Shown here piece after piece: positions 30,487 to 39,900 of a stretch of 64,000 bases of DNA. The translations under genes were made by a program, and so were the position numbers. This stretch comes from Flavobacterium psychrotrophum (GTDB lineage Bacteria > Bacteroidota > Bacteroidia > Flavobacteriales > Flavobacteriaceae), in assembly GCF_003403075.1 (NCBI RefSeq), contig NZ_CP031557.1, positions 4,092,001 to 4,156,000 of the forward strand, read 5' to 3'. Each line of letters starts with the position of its first letter. Position 1 is the first letter of the stretch. The notes beneath the pieces are model-generated. The model was given only the letters and a program-made list of their open reading frames with translations. It was not told the DNA's origin and did not search any database.

Positions 30487-31701
30487 CTATCCCAGCATCA
30501 TCTGGGCTTTTTTGACTGCTGTTATAAAGCTGTCTATTTCTTCTTTGGTATTATAAAAAGCAAAGGATGCCCTTACTGTACCGGGAATACAAAACGCATT
30601 CATAACCGGTTGTGCACAGTGGTGCCCGGTGCGCACGGCAATGCCCATTTTGTCTACAATAGCGCCCACATCATACGGGTGGATGCCCTGCAGGTTGAAT
30701 GATATTACCGACGCTTTTTCTGCGGCAGTGCCTATAAGCTGCATGCCGTCTATTTCTAAAAGGCGCTGCGTGCCATATTCTAAAAGCGTGTGTTCGTAAG
30801 CTCCTATGGCATCAAAGCCAATGCCGTTAAGGTAATCTATGGCTGTACCCAGTACAATACCACCCTCTATGTGCGGCGTACCTGCTTCAAACTTGTGCGG
30901 AAGCCCTGCATAGGTAGTTTTTTCAAAGGTAACTTCCTTTATCATTTCGCCACCGCCCTGGTAAGGGGGTAATTTTTCGAGCCACGCCTCTTTTCCGTAT
31001 AAAATACCACTACCGGTAGGCCCGCAGGTTTTATGCCCGCTAAAGGCGTAAAAATCGGCATCCAGCGCCTGTACATCGGGTTTAAGGTGCGGGGCTGCCT
31101 GTGCACCGTCTATAAATACTGCTGCACCTGCCGCATGGGCTTTGTCTATAATGTATTTTATGGGATTTATGGTTCCCAGAGCATTACTGATATGGTTTAC
31201 CGCAACGATCTTAGTCTTTTCGGTAAGCAGGCGGTCAAAGTCTGCCATGATCAGTTCGCCCTTTTCATTCATAGGGATAACCGTAAGGATAGCGCCTGTG
31301 CGTTCGCACAGCATTTGCCATGGCACTATGTTACTGTGGTGCTCCATAGCAGATACCATTACCTCATCACCCGCTTTTACAAACTGGGTAAAACCACTTG
31401 CCACCAGGTTAATACCGTGTGTAGTACCACTGGTAAAAAGCACCTCGTGCGCGTGGGCAGCATTAATGTGCTTGCGTATGGTTTCGCGCGAAGCCTCATA
31501 GGCATCGGTAGCCAGTTGGCTAAGGGTATGCACCCCGCGGTGAATGTTTGCGTTTATTGTACTGTAGTATTTTGTAATGGCATCTATAACCACCTGCGGC
31601 TTTTGAGATGTGGCGCCGTTATCAAAATATACAAGGGGCTTGCCGTTTACTTTTTCGTTAAGTATCGGAAAATCTGCCCTTATGGCATTTATATCTAACA
31701 T
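30487..31701 (-). CDS. sufS: Cysteine desulfurase SufS
   Basis: SufS is a PLP enzyme that converts cysteine to alanine and a protein persulfide. The 404-residue product has the PLP lysine in FSGHK (K224) and the persulfide cysteine in RTGHHCAQP (C362). The ATG at 31701 (MLDINAIRADFPIL) is chosen because flavobacterial SufS proteins usually begin this way; another ATG lies 30 nt upstream. It is transcribed away from sufABCD, which lie 8 kb to the right on the other strand. Confidence 0.95.
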   Translation of the reverse strand: MLDINAIRADFPILNEKVNGKPLVYFDNGATSQKPQVVIDAITKYYSTINANIHRGVHTLSQLATDAYEASRETIRKHINAAHAHEVLFTSGTTHGINLVASGFTQFVKAGDEVMVSAMEHHSNIVPWQMLCERTGAILTVIPMNEKGELIMADFDRLLTEKTKIVAVNHISNALGTINPIKYIIDKAHAAGAAVFIDGAQAAPHLKPDVQALDADFYAFSGHKTCGPTGSGILYGKEAWLEKLPPYQGGGEMIKEVTFEKTTYAGLPHKFEAGTPHIEGGIVLGTAIDYLNGIGFDAIGAYEHTLLEYGTQRLLEIDGMQLIGTAAEKASVISFNLQGIHPYDVGAIVDKMGIAVRTGHHCAQPVMNAFCIPGTVRASFAFYNTKEEIDSFITAVKKAQMMLG

Positions 31702-31747
31702 TTGTAGTATTCCTTCTTTAGCTGCATCCATAATGCAAAATTTAAGG

Positions 31748-31755
31748 CAAAGTTA
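31748..31755 (-). promoter_or_regulatory. -7 box (TAACTTTG) of sufS promoter
   Basis: Exact TAnnTTTG match on the minus strand, 46 nt before the chosen sufS start. No -33 TTG at the usual spacing. Confidence 0.45.
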
Positions 31756-31824
31756 CGTCATGTTTTTTTAAAAAGCGGAAATGGCAATGCTAAAAAGAGA
31801 TTCCGGATTTTGGCAAGGATGATA

Positions 31825-32385
31825 CTACTGCTTTAAAAGTTTATTTGCTACGACGGGCAGGAAGATTGTATCAGAAGCGGAAGATTTTAGCCTTATCGTA
31901 ATCACTCTGTCTTTAATTGTTCCGTAATCATACGTCTCAGATTCAAAAAAAATGGTATCGTTCCTTACCTCATAACTACCTGATTTATCACTTATACCAA
32001 AACATACTTCCTTCAAAGTATAGGTGTTATTTTTTCTAAGCTTGAGGTTTATGGTACAGTTTGCCACCCCTTCTCTTTGTGCCATTAGTAGTATTTCGCT
32101 TTCAAAAAGATCATATCTTATAATTCCTCTTGGGAAGATAGCTACGAGCGCAACAACAACTAACAATGTAGCGAAAACAATATTTCTTGGCCTGTTTTTA
32201 AATCTTTCTTTAATAACAAGAACGACCTGGACAACTGCGATAATAACCAAAACCACATAAGTAATGGCTAAAATCAGAAAAACTAAAAGGCTCAGTCCAA
32301 ATAATTTTCCCTCCCAAAAGTAAGAGGTGTTTACCAGCAAAAAGAAAATAAGGGCAAAAACAAGAAGGCGTTGAAGGGTTTTCAT
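31825..32385 (-). CDS. Hypothetical membrane protein
   Basis: The 186-residue product has three hydrophobic segments in its first 90 residues (about 5-20, 29-57 and 68-85), then a C-terminal soluble part of about 90 residues with alternating beta strands (CTINLKLRKNNTYTLKEVCFG). I do not recognise the family. It starts downstream of a terminator that ends the double-OmpA gene, so it is probably a separate transcript. The base composition is more AT-rich than its neighbours. Confidence 0.6.
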   Translation of the reverse strand: MKTLQRLLVFALIFFLLVNTSYFWEGKLFGLSLLVFLILAITYVVLVIIAVVQVVLVIKERFKNRPRNIVFATLLVVVALVAIFPRGIIRYDLFESEILLMAQREGVANCTINLKLRKNNTYTLKEVCFGISDKSGSYEVRNDTIFFESETYDYGTIKDRVITIRLKSSASDTIFLPVVANKLLKQ

Positions 32386-32395
32386 GGCTACTAAA

Positions 32396-32422
32396 ATAAA
32401 AAAATCCGGGCTAACCCGGATT
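32396..32422 (-). terminator. Terminator of the kup/double-OmpA unit
   Basis: AATCCGGG and CCCGGATT pair around a 4-nt loop (32403-32422). On the minus strand the stem is followed by a T7 run, directly after the OmpA-domain gene stop codon. Confidence 0.85.
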
Positions 32423-32428
32423 GATATC

Positions 32429-33247
32429 TTAAATTTTAGTGATTACCAGCTCTACACGGCGGTCATACTCCGCACCTTTGCCCAATGGCTTGGTATTGCC
32501 GTAGCCCTTATATGTCATTCGGGCAAGCGGTATTTTTCTTGCAATAAAGTATTTATATACACTTTTTGCACGGTTTTCAGAAAGTTCACGTTTGCGTGTA
32601 CCCATATCTATGGCTTCCTTTTGAAAGGTAGGCGTACAGCAAATGTGACCCTGTATTTCGAATTGCAGGTTCTTGTATTTTTGCAACAGTTTTGTAAGCC
32701 TGTCCAGTTCTTTTTTACTGCTCAGGGTTAGCTGGCTGCTTCCTTTTTCAAACAAAATGTTTTCAAGGTAAATACGGTCGCCCACTATAAGGCCATCCTT
32801 AAGATTGTTGTACATACCGGGCTCCAGTTTAGGAGGCGGCAGCGGTTTAAAGTTTACCACAACGTCTACACGGCGGTTTTTAGAACGCGCCTCGCTTACA
32901 TTGTCTATATCTTCTTCGAGCAATATGCGCCCTTTACCCTCTATGGTAATGATGATCTTGTTTTTTACGCCCTGGGTTACCATTTTATCTTTAATGGTAT
33001 TTGCCCTGTTTGTACTCAGCTTATAGTTATAAGCATCCTTACCCCTGTCGTCTGTATAGCCAAATATCTGTATGGTTTCAATACGCGTGGTATCAATACC
33101 CTTAATAAATGCAACAACATTATTACCCTGCTTATCGTCGAGGTTAAACTTGTCAAATTCAAAATATACTGAGTAAACTGTTTCCTCCTGTGCCATCAGC
33201 ACTTTAGGAAACATAAGCAGTAACAGTAAGGCGAGGGCTCTTAGCAT
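32429..33247 (-). CDS. Protein with two tandem OmpA_C-like domains
   Basis: The 272-residue product has a signal peptide (ending near MFPKVLMAQE) and two OmpA_C-type halves. The first (about 25-130) has VYFEFDKFNLDD, GYTDDRGKDAYN and ARSKNRRVDVVV. The second (about 155-272) has LFEKGSSQLTLSS, GHICCTPTFQKEAID and DRRVELVI. There is no beta-barrel domain. It may bind peptidoglycan with both halves or bridge two strands, which is inference. The second half lacks a normal TDxxG motif, with HICC in its place. It is 16 nt after kup on the same strand, so it is very likely co-transcribed. Confidence 0.82.
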   Translation of the reverse strand: MLRALALLLLLMFPKVLMAQEETVYSVYFEFDKFNLDDKQGNNVVAFIKGIDTTRIETIQIFGYTDDRGKDAYNYKLSTNRANTIKDKMVTQGVKNKIIITIEGKGRILLEEDIDNVSEARSKNRRVDVVVNFKPLPPPKLEPGMYNNLKDGLIVGDRIYLENILFEKGSSQLTLSSKKELDRLTKLLQKYKNLQFEIQGHICCTPTFQKEAIDMGTRKRELSENRAKSVYKYFIARKIPLARMTYKGYGNTKPLGKGAEYDRRVELVITKI

Positions 33248-33263
33248 ATATTTTAAGCTGTTT

Positions 33264-35255
33264 CTAATGAATTGTTTTGTCAGTCTTATCGGTTATCCTG
33301 CACAGGCTGATATCTTCTGGCGGATGTATAACAATAGGGAATTTTTCAACCTTTACAGAGCTGCTGTCAAGCCCAAAGGCACGCCCTTCTGAAAGGCTGA
33401 CTTTTTTAAGCACGAAGTAAATATCAAGTATGATACGCTCAAACCACGGCAACTCATTATCGTAGCTAAGGAATTTCTCGATGATTACAAACTTAAAGTC
33501 GCCAATAACGTTGTTCCTGTTAAGCGATTCGTATCGGCTGGTAATATCTACCTCGCCTTTTTTAACCAGGTCTTTAACTACCTGCTTAAACATAAGGTTA
33601 ATGCGCGGCTGTACCCTGAAGCCCAGGTAGAAGTCTACCCTTATAACGTCATCTTTTATAATTTCGCGCACTTTATAATCCATACGGTAAGGCTCATCTA
33701 CCACATTAACGTGAACAAACCAATAGATATCGGCACGTTTTGGCCTTTTTTGCAGTATCGAGTAAATGATCTTCGACTCTATTTCATCGCCCATACCTGC
33801 GTTAGTCATGTACACAAGGTGCGTGGCATATTTAGGTATAGACTCATCATTACTAAGTTCTGCAAGTACATTTTTATAATTGTCTATCTTGGTAAACTCA
33901 GTGTACTCGCTGCGGATTTTCTTAGCGGTATACCATACAAACATTACAAAGGCAAGTAAGCCCGCGATACCTAGTGATATATAACCCCCTTCGTGGAATT
34001 TGCTGATGTTTGCTGCCAAAAACGAAAACTCTATGCTGAAATATACCAGCATGGTGGCAATGATAAATATTTTATTATAACGCCGCATTACCATAAAGTA
34101 TCCCAAGAGCGTAGTAGTCATGATCATACAGAGCACAATGGCGAGGCCGTATGCCGCCTCCATAGCGCCCGATTCTTTAAAGTGGAGTACTACAAATACA
34201 CACCCCCAGAATAATAACCAGTTGATTGACGGAATATAGATTTGCCCTTTAAGCTCTGTAGGGAATTTTACCGAAACCTTTGGCCAGAAGTTAAGGCGCA
34301 TGGCCTCACTAATTAGTGTAAACGATCCGCTTATCAATGCCTGCGATGCTATAACCGCAGCGGCTGTAGCAATGGCAATACCAAACGGCAGGAACCATTG
34401 TGGCATAAGCAGGTAGAACGGGTTACCCGGCACATCGGGGTTTCCGCTAAGGGTTGTAAGGGTTTTACCGCTATGTTCCATAAGGTAAACGCCCTGCCCA
34501 AAGTAGTTAAGTACCAGCATGGCTTTTACAAAACCCCAGCTCATGCGTATGTTACCACGCCCGCAGTGACCCATGTCGCTATATAGCGCTTCTGCCCCTG
34601 TGGTACATAGAAATACAAAGCCTAGCACATAGAAACCGTCATGGTGAATGCTTAGTAAGTGAATGGCATAGTAAGGGTTTAGCGCCTTAAGCACCTCTAT
34701 GTTATGAAACATAGGGATGATGCCCAGCACACCCAGCATACCAAACCATATAAGCATCATGGGGCCAAAGAATTTACCCACCAGGCTGGTGCCAAAACGC
34801 TGTATGGCAAACAGTACAAACAGGATACCTATAACAATAGGCACCGTGTTAAGCCCCGGTTCGTAAATTTTTAAACCTTCGATTGCGGATGATACCGATA
34901 CGGGAGGTGTAATAATACCGTCTGCAAGGAGGGCACTACCCCCAATGATGGCCGGTACAATAAGGCCTTTCTTTTTTAAACGTTTTACAAGTGTGTACAA
35001 TGAAAAGATACCTCCCTCGCCCTTATTGTCTGCCTGTAGTGTAAGGATAACATACTTTAGGGTGGTTTGAAGGGTAAGCGTCCAGAAAATGCACGATAGT
35101 GCACCCAGTACCACATCTTTGTCAATAGGGACTTCTCCTATTATGGCTTTCATTGTATATAATGGAGAAGTTCCTATGTCTCCGTAGATGATCCCCAATG
35201 TAACCAACAGCCCTCCGACGGTAACCTGGTTAATGTTCTTGTGACTTGAGCTCAC
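33264..35255 (-). CDS. kup: KUP family potassium uptake protein
   Basis: The 663-residue product begins from a GTG codon with MSSSHKNINQVTVGGLLVTL, then GIIYGDIGTSPLYTMK, the KUP signature in helix 1. About 12 membrane segments fill residues 10-460 and a soluble C-terminal domain the rest. KUP proteins bring K+ in with protons. A strong -7 box lies 23 nt upstream, which supports the GTG start. It heads a unit with the double-OmpA gene. Confidence 0.95.
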   Translation of the reverse strand: MSSSHKNINQVTVGGLLVTLGIIYGDIGTSPLYTMKAIIGEVPIDKDVVLGALSCIFWTLTLQTTLKYVILTLQADNKGEGGIFSLYTLVKRLKKKGLIVPAIIGGSALLADGIITPPVSVSSAIEGLKIYEPGLNTVPIVIGILFVLFAIQRFGTSLVGKFFGPMMLIWFGMLGVLGIIPMFHNIEVLKALNPYYAIHLLSIHHDGFYVLGFVFLCTTGAEALYSDMGHCGRGNIRMSWGFVKAMLVLNYFGQGVYLMEHSGKTLTTLSGNPDVPGNPFYLLMPQWFLPFGIAIATAAAVIASQALISGSFTLISEAMRLNFWPKVSVKFPTELKGQIYIPSINWLLFWGCVFVVLHFKESGAMEAAYGLAIVLCMIMTTTLLGYFMVMRRYNKIFIIATMLVYFSIEFSFLAANISKFHEGGYISLGIAGLLAFVMFVWYTAKKIRSEYTEFTKIDNYKNVLAELSNDESIPKYATHLVYMTNAGMGDEIESKIIYSILQKRPKRADIYWFVHVNVVDEPYRMDYKVREIIKDDVIRVDFYLGFRVQPRINLMFKQVVKDLVKKGEVDITSRYESLNRNNVIGDFKFVIIEKFLSYDNELPWFERIILDIYFVLKKVSLSEGRAFGLDSSSVKVEKFPIVIHPPEDISLCRITDKTDKTIH

Positions 35256-35278
35256 GGTAATTGTTTGAGTTAAAGCTA

Positions 35279-35286
35279 CAAATTTA
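35279..35286 (-). promoter_or_regulatory. -7 box (TAAATTTG) of kup promoter
   Basis: Exact TAnnTTTG match on the minus strand, 23 nt before the GTG start. Confidence 0.5.
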
Positions 35287-35394
35287 CGTGATTTTCTATA
35301 ACTGCTGTATTTTGAGCACCATTATTTATAATCACAGGCTTCTTATTACATAGAATGCAACGCTACAGCGTATTTGTTTATTAAAAAGTTATAA

Positions 35395-35443
35395 ACAAAA
35401 AAAATAAAGCCCAAAAACTAACGGAAATTAGCAAATGGGCTTA
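35395..35443 (-). terminator. Terminator of the 3-hydroxyanthranilate dioxygenase gene
   Basis: On the minus strand AAGCCCA and TGGGCTT pair, with a second GCTAA/TTAG-type pairing inside, followed by a T8 run. It lies about 50 nt past the stop codon of the dioxygenase gene. Confidence 0.75.
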
Positions 35444-35494
35444 ATTTTATAAATTATGTAAGAACCTTTAAGAAATAATTTGTAAGTATTTTTC

Positions 35495-36034
35495 TTACTC
35501 CTCTGCTACATAGCGTTTATCAGCGGGTAGTACAGTACCACATTTATCGCAGGTGCGCAGGGCTTCGCTACTGTAAAAATGCCTGTAATGCGGCAAAAAG
35601 TCCTTTTCTATATTGTGCAGCTCAAAGAACACTTCATAGAGCTTGTGGTTGCAGTTTTCGCAGTGCCATAGCAAGCCATCTGTAAAGCCACGCCCGGCAC
35701 GCACACGTTCTATAACCAGGCCTATAGAGCCTTCGCTACGCACAGGGCTATGTGGTACACGCGCAGGATGCAGGTACATATCGCCGGCGTGCAGTTCCAT
35801 TTCCTTACGTTCGCCCTCATCCTGCACAATAACCTTTATACTGCCTTCCAGCTGGTAAAAAAGCTCTTCGGTTTCGTTATAATGGTAATCTTTACGGGCG
35901 TTAGGACCGGCAACAACCATTACAATATAGTCATCTGCAGCGGGGTATATATTTTTATTGCCTACGGGTGGTTTAAGCAAATGGCGGTTTTCGTCTATCC
36001 ATTTGTTCAGGTTAAAAGGCTTCATTAATGCCAT
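35495..36034 (-). CDS. nbaC: 3-hydroxyanthranilate 3,4-dioxygenase
   Basis: This cupin dioxygenase opens 3-hydroxyanthranilate in the kynurenine route to quinolinate and NAD. With the start at 36034 (MALMKPFNLNKW, 179 residues) the metal ligands fall at H51, E57 and H95 and the substrate arginine at R47, the numbering of the characterised bacterial enzyme. This supports that start over the ATG 24 nt upstream. A second, rubredoxin-like metal site is present as CENC and CDKC near the C-terminus. No other kynurenine gene is adjacent. Confidence 0.93.
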   Translation of the reverse strand: MALMKPFNLNKWIDENRHLLKPPVGNKNIYPAADDYIVMVVAGPNARKDYHYNETEELFYQLEGSIKVIVQDEGERKEMELHAGDMYLHPARVPHSPVRSEGSIGLVIERVRAGRGFTDGLLWHCENCNHKLYEVFFELHNIEKDFLPHYRHFYSSEALRTCDKCGTVLPADKRYVAEE

Positions 36035-36225
36035 AACAGAGATATTAAATTTATGCACAATAAAAGTAAGGCTTTACTGCCTATGCTTACATAAATTTAT
36101 CAGTTTTTTAAGGGCCTTATAGGGGGTCGTTATCTATGACGGGGAATAAGCAAATTCCTGATGTATTTAATCATTAATCAACTGTTCTCATTAGCAATGC
36201 TATAAGAAAGCACTGCCGAGTTTAT

Positions 36226-36699
36226 TTAAAATAAACTTTGCTGCACAGGCGGGCACTCATGCTCCAGCAGCCATTTTTTGCGCCACAGGCCGCCTGCATA
36301 GCCCGTAAGCGAACCATCTGAGCCTATAACGCGGTGGCAGGGCACAACAATCCATAATGGGTTTTTACCATTAGCAGAGGCTACAGCACGTATGGCTTTA
36401 ACATCGCCCAGCTTTACCGAAAGGGCATGGTAAGAAGTGGTGGTGCCAAACGGAATTTCCAGCAGTGCTGTCCATACCTTTTTCTGAAAATCAGTACCCG
36501 CAGGATTAAGCTTAAAGCTGAATGTATTGCGCTGCCCTTCAAAATATTCTGCAAGCTCCTTAGCCGCATGCGCAAGCGTGCCCGGAATATCCTGACTTAA
36601 AGCCATATCATTATCTAAAACCGATATTTTTGAAATACCGTTTTCATCGCCTTCTATTAATACTGCTCCCAGCGGAGATTTTATATATGCCTGCTGCAT
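36226..36699 (-). CDS. ogt: Methylated-DNA--protein-cysteine methyltransferase
   Basis: Ogt removes O6-methyl groups from guanine in DNA by a one-time transfer to its own cysteine. The 157-residue product has the acceptor motif IVVPCHRVIG with C121, the helix-turn-helix RAVASANGKNP before it, and the arginine-finger region. It stands alone, with the S8 peptidase gene's 3' end downstream. Confidence 0.95.
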   Translation of the reverse strand: MQQAYIKSPLGAVLIEGDENGISKISVLDNDMALSQDIPGTLAHAAKELAEYFEGQRNTFSFKLNPAGTDFQKKVWTALLEIPFGTTTSYHALSVKLGDVKAIRAVASANGKNPLWIVVPCHRVIGSDGSLTGYAGGLWRKKWLLEHECPPVQQSLF

Positions 36700-36721
36700 A
36701 AAGTAAAAATTTTTATAAAGG

Positions 36722-36775
36722 TAAAAAAAATAACCCCGGATGTGTAAGCCTGAAACTTAGCAACAACCGGGGTTT
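36722..36775 (-). terminator. Hairpin between ogt and the S8 peptidase gene
   Basis: AACCCCGG (36732-36739) and CCGGGGTT (36767-36774) pair with a T8 run on the minus strand. It lies downstream of the S8 gene on that strand and upstream of the ogt 3' end. It best fits termination of the S8 transcript. Confidence 0.6.
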
Positions 36776-36828
36776 TATTATTTAGGATAACTTTCTTTTA
36801 ATAAGAAAGTACCGTTTGCAGTATATAA

Positions 36829-38436
36829 CTACAGTTTTTCTCCTCTTGAAACTTTATCCGCAAGAATGATAGCGTTGTAAGCATTTACAATTTTACCAGA
36901 GCGTGAAAGGTCTGTGAATGGAAGTGTTACAGCTTCTTCGCCAGCTTTAACATCTATAGTAATGGCAACACCAGATTTCATGATGATCTGCTTTACTTCA
37001 GATGCACTAAGCTTAGGGTAGTATGCACGTACAAGTGCTGCTACACCCGCCGCGTTAGGCGATGCCATAGATGTACCCTGAAGGAACTCATAGCCATTGT
37101 TTGGTACGGTAGCATAAATTCTCATACCCGGAGAGAACACGTCTACTTTAGTTTTACCAAAGTTAGAGAACGGAGCAACAAGCGCATCGCTGTATACTTC
37201 GTTAAGTGCACCTATGGTAAGTACATTGTTTGTATATTCTTCAAGAGTATTTTTGTCGTCATTAGGGTAACGCTCACTCTTATCGGCATCAAGGTTTATA
37301 CCTTCGTTACCTGCAGCAAATACTACAAGAACATCTTTCTCTCCTGCATATTTAAGTGCATCATACACCCACTGGCTGTGCGGAGAGTAGTATTTACCAA
37401 AACTGCCGTTAATAACTTTAGCACCGTTATCTACCGCATAGCGAATAGCAAGGGCAACGTCTTTATCGTACTCATCGCCATCCGGCACGGCACGTACCGC
37501 CATAATTTCTACTACAGGAGTAGCAACACCGTCGCCACCCACATTGTTATTACGCGCCTGGGCAATAATACCCGCTACGTGGGTACCGTGCTTAGCACCG
37601 TCTTTTACCGGGCCTATAACATTGTTATTACCATATGTTTTGCTGTTCCAGTCGTCTGCATTATCGCCAAGAATCTTGCGCGCATCATACTCTTTGTTAA
37701 GATTGTATTTTAGCTGGTTGTCGTAGTGCTCTACACCACCGGCTATTCTTTTCATAAAATCTTCGCGAGAGGTTCTTGCAAATATCTGCTCAAAGCGTGC
37801 TTTTATCTGGCCAAGCTGTGCGTCGTCAAACGTTACTTTTTTAAGATCATCTGCGGTATAGTTTTGCTTACCTGTTTTATCCTGGAATGCCTTATCTGCT
37901 TTCAGGATAAAATCCATCTGCTGCTTACCAGCCTGCGCCTGCTGAATTTCGTTATCATACTCAGCTTTAGCTCTTTTATAAGTTTCGCTGCCGTCATCTC
38001 CTTTTTTAAGGATACGCACATACTCAAGGTTTTCGTGCTCTATATCGCCAAGGAAATTCCATCCGTGCACATCATCAATATAGCCGTTCTTATCGTCGTC
38101 TATACCGTTTCCGGCAATTTCTTTAGTGTTTGTCCAAACAACGTCTTTAAGCTCAGGGTGCTCAATATCTACACCGCTGTCTACAACAGCAACAATAACT
38201 TTAGTGCTTTTGCGGTCTTTAAGCAGGTCATATACGCGGTCTACACTCATGCCCGGCACAGTATCTTTAAAAAGATCCAGGTGGCTCCAGCGTTTTTCGG
38301 CAGCGTCAGTAAGGTCAGCTTTCTTTTCAGTAAGCGGGGCAGTAATGGCAAGAGGTGTTGCCGTGATTTTCTTCGCGCCACAGCTCGCAAGGAAAAGCGC
38401 CAGGGCCGAAGTAAGTAAAATCGATTTGAATTTCAT
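36829..38436 (-). CDS. S8 (subtilisin-like) serine peptidase lipoprotein
   Basis: The 535-residue product opens with a lipoprotein signal (MKFKSILLTSALALFLASCG). The catalytic triad is visible as AVVDSGVD (D86), HGTHVAG (H283) and GTSMASP (S456). D and H are 197 residues apart, about 160 more than in classical subtilisins. The extra part (about 130-280) is charged and helix-like, and may cap the active site or contact a partner. No C-terminal T9SS domain is present, so it probably remains lipid-anchored in the periplasm or outer membrane. Confidence 0.92.
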   Translation of the reverse strand: MKFKSILLTSALALFLASCGAKKITATPLAITAPLTEKKADLTDAAEKRWSHLDLFKDTVPGMSVDRVYDLLKDRKSTKVIVAVVDSGVDIEHPELKDVVWTNTKEIAGNGIDDDKNGYIDDVHGWNFLGDIEHENLEYVRILKKGDDGSETYKRAKAEYDNEIQQAQAGKQQMDFILKADKAFQDKTGKQNYTADDLKKVTFDDAQLGQIKARFEQIFARTSREDFMKRIAGGVEHYDNQLKYNLNKEYDARKILGDNADDWNSKTYGNNNVIGPVKDGAKHGTHVAGIIAQARNNNVGGDGVATPVVEIMAVRAVPDGDEYDKDVALAIRYAVDNGAKVINGSFGKYYSPHSQWVYDALKYAGEKDVLVVFAAGNEGINLDADKSERYPNDDKNTLEEYTNNVLTIGALNEVYSDALVAPFSNFGKTKVDVFSPGMRIYATVPNNGYEFLQGTSMASPNAAGVAALVRAYYPKLSASEVKQIIMKSGVAITIDVKAGEEAVTLPFTDLSRSGKIVNAYNAIILADKVSRGEKL

Positions 38437-38513
38437 TTTTCGTAGTTAAGTTACAGTTCTAAAAAATTTGTCGAAGGTATTGCCAGTTTGTTACACAAAG
38501 TTAACAATTAACA

Positions 38514-39377
38514 TTACATTAGTATATCGGCAGCCCTAAATACTTCCTTAAGGCGCACACCCTTTTCGGTATGCTGCACGGTAATAATTTCGTTGTGCGC
38601 GTCGTGCCCCAGTACCAGATAATAGTTATTATCTGCGGCAGCGTTTAAAAACCTTGCCTTCTCGTCTACCGTAAGCAGCGGGCGGGTATCATAACCCATA
38701 ACATAGGGTAAAGGCAGGTGCCCCACGGTAGGCAATAGGTCTGCTACAAAAACAAACGTTTTTCCGTTAAGGGTAATGTGCGGCAACATCTGCTTTTCGG
38801 TATGGCCATCGGCAAACAGCACTCCAAAACCCGCTTCGGTTTCGGGTGAAAAGTCGCCGTTTTCAGGACGTGTGATAAATTTAAGTTGTCCGCTTTCCTG
38901 CATTGGCAAAATATTTTCGGTCAGGAACGATGCCTTTTCACGCACATTAGGCTTGGTTGCCCACTGCCAGTGGTTATCATTTGTCCAGAAATGTGCATTT
39001 TTAAAGGCAGGCTCATAACCGGTGCGGTCTTTGTTCCACTGTATGGCTCCGCCCACATGGTCAAAATGCAGGTGGGTTAAAAACACATCGGTAATATCGT
39101 CGCGGTTAAAACCGTGCTGCTTTAAGGAAGAATCGATATTAAAATCGCCCCAAAGTGAGTAATATCCAAAGAATTTGTCATTCTGCTTATTGCCCATACC
39201 GGTGTCTATAAGGGTAAGGCGGTTGCCGTCTTCTACCAAAAGGCAGCGGGCGGCCATATCAATGAGGTTGTTTTCGTCGGCAGGGTTAGTTTTATTCCAG
39301 ATGGTTTTTGGTACCACGCCAAACATAGCGCCACCATCTAGCTTAAAGTTGCCGCTTTCTACGGTATAAAGTTTCAT
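38514..39377 (-). CDS. MBL-fold metallo-hydrolase
   Basis: The 287-residue product has the two-metal motif THLHFDH (H102, H104, D106, H107), an upstream LIDTGMG and a later LVLGHDAH, so it belongs to the metallo-beta-lactamase superfamily, closest to the lactonase-like branch by overall length and motif order. There is no signal peptide. The substrate cannot be inferred; lactone or organophosphate hydrolysis is possible. The S8 gene starts 77 nt downstream on the same strand. Confidence 0.88.
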   Translation of the reverse strand: MKLYTVESGNFKLDGGAMFGVVPKTIWNKTNPADENNLIDMAARCLLVEDGNRLTLIDTGMGNKQNDKFFGYYSLWGDFNIDSSLKQHGFNRDDITDVFLTHLHFDHVGGAIQWNKDRTGYEPAFKNAHFWTNDNHWQWATKPNVREKASFLTENILPMQESGQLKFITRPENGDFSPETEAGFGVLFADGHTEKQMLPHITLNGKTFVFVADLLPTVGHLPLPYVMGYDTRPLLTVDEKARFLNAAADNNYYLVLGHDAHNEIITVQHTEKGVRLKEVFRAADILM

Positions 39378-39483
39378 TTTGTTTGCAGTTTGTTTTAAAG
39401 ATGCTGCAAATTAGCATTTTTATTAGGAAGAAAGGGTATAACTATTGCATATAATGCTATTTGTACAAAATAGGTGCGCTACA

Positions 39484-39512
39484 TTGCATTACACAAATTT
39501 GGCGTATCTTTG
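39484..39512 (+). promoter_or_regulatory. Promoter of the sufA-sufD unit
   Basis: TTG (39484-39486), an 18-nt spacer, and TATCTTTG (39505-39512) match both Bacteroidota promoter elements. The start codon of sufA lies 34 nt beyond. This is among the best promoters in the window. Confidence 0.65.
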
Positions 39513-39546
39513 CACTAAATTTATATTAATATTACGTTTTTAGGAT

Positions 39547-39876
39547 ATGATAAAAGTTTCTGATTCAGCAAAGAAAAGGGCTATCATGCTTATGGAGGAT
39601 GACGGCTTTAACGCAACTACAGATTATATAAGAGTAGGCGTAAAGAGTGGAGGATGTTCAGGATTGTCATACGAATTGAAATTTGACAATACACTGAGCG
39701 AAACCGACAAAGTGTTTGAAGATAATGGTGTTAAGATAGCTGTAGATAAAAAAAGTGTGCTGTACCTTGCAGGTACCATATTAGAGTTTAGCGGCGGCCT
39801 TAACGGCAAAGGCTTTGTTTTTAATAACCCTAATGCCAGCAGGACATGCGGCTGTGGGGAGAGTTTTTCTTTATAA
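39547..39876 (+). CDS. sufA: A-type iron-sulfur carrier SufA
   Basis: The 109-residue HesB/IscA-type protein has the three cluster-binding cysteines at C37 (GGCSG), C101 and C103 (CGCGESF). It takes new clusters from the SufBCD scaffold to recipient proteins. It is the first gene of the plus-strand suf block, with a strong promoter 34 nt upstream. The four-helix-bundle gene that follows separates it from sufB. Confidence 0.92.
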   Translation: MIKVSDSAKKRAIMLMEDDGFNATTDYIRVGVKSGGCSGLSYELKFDNTLSETDKVFEDNGVKIAVDKKSVLYLAGTILEFSGGLNGKGFVFNNPNASRTCGCGESFSL

Positions 39877-39900
39877 GTTGTAAAGTTGTAATGTTACGGT

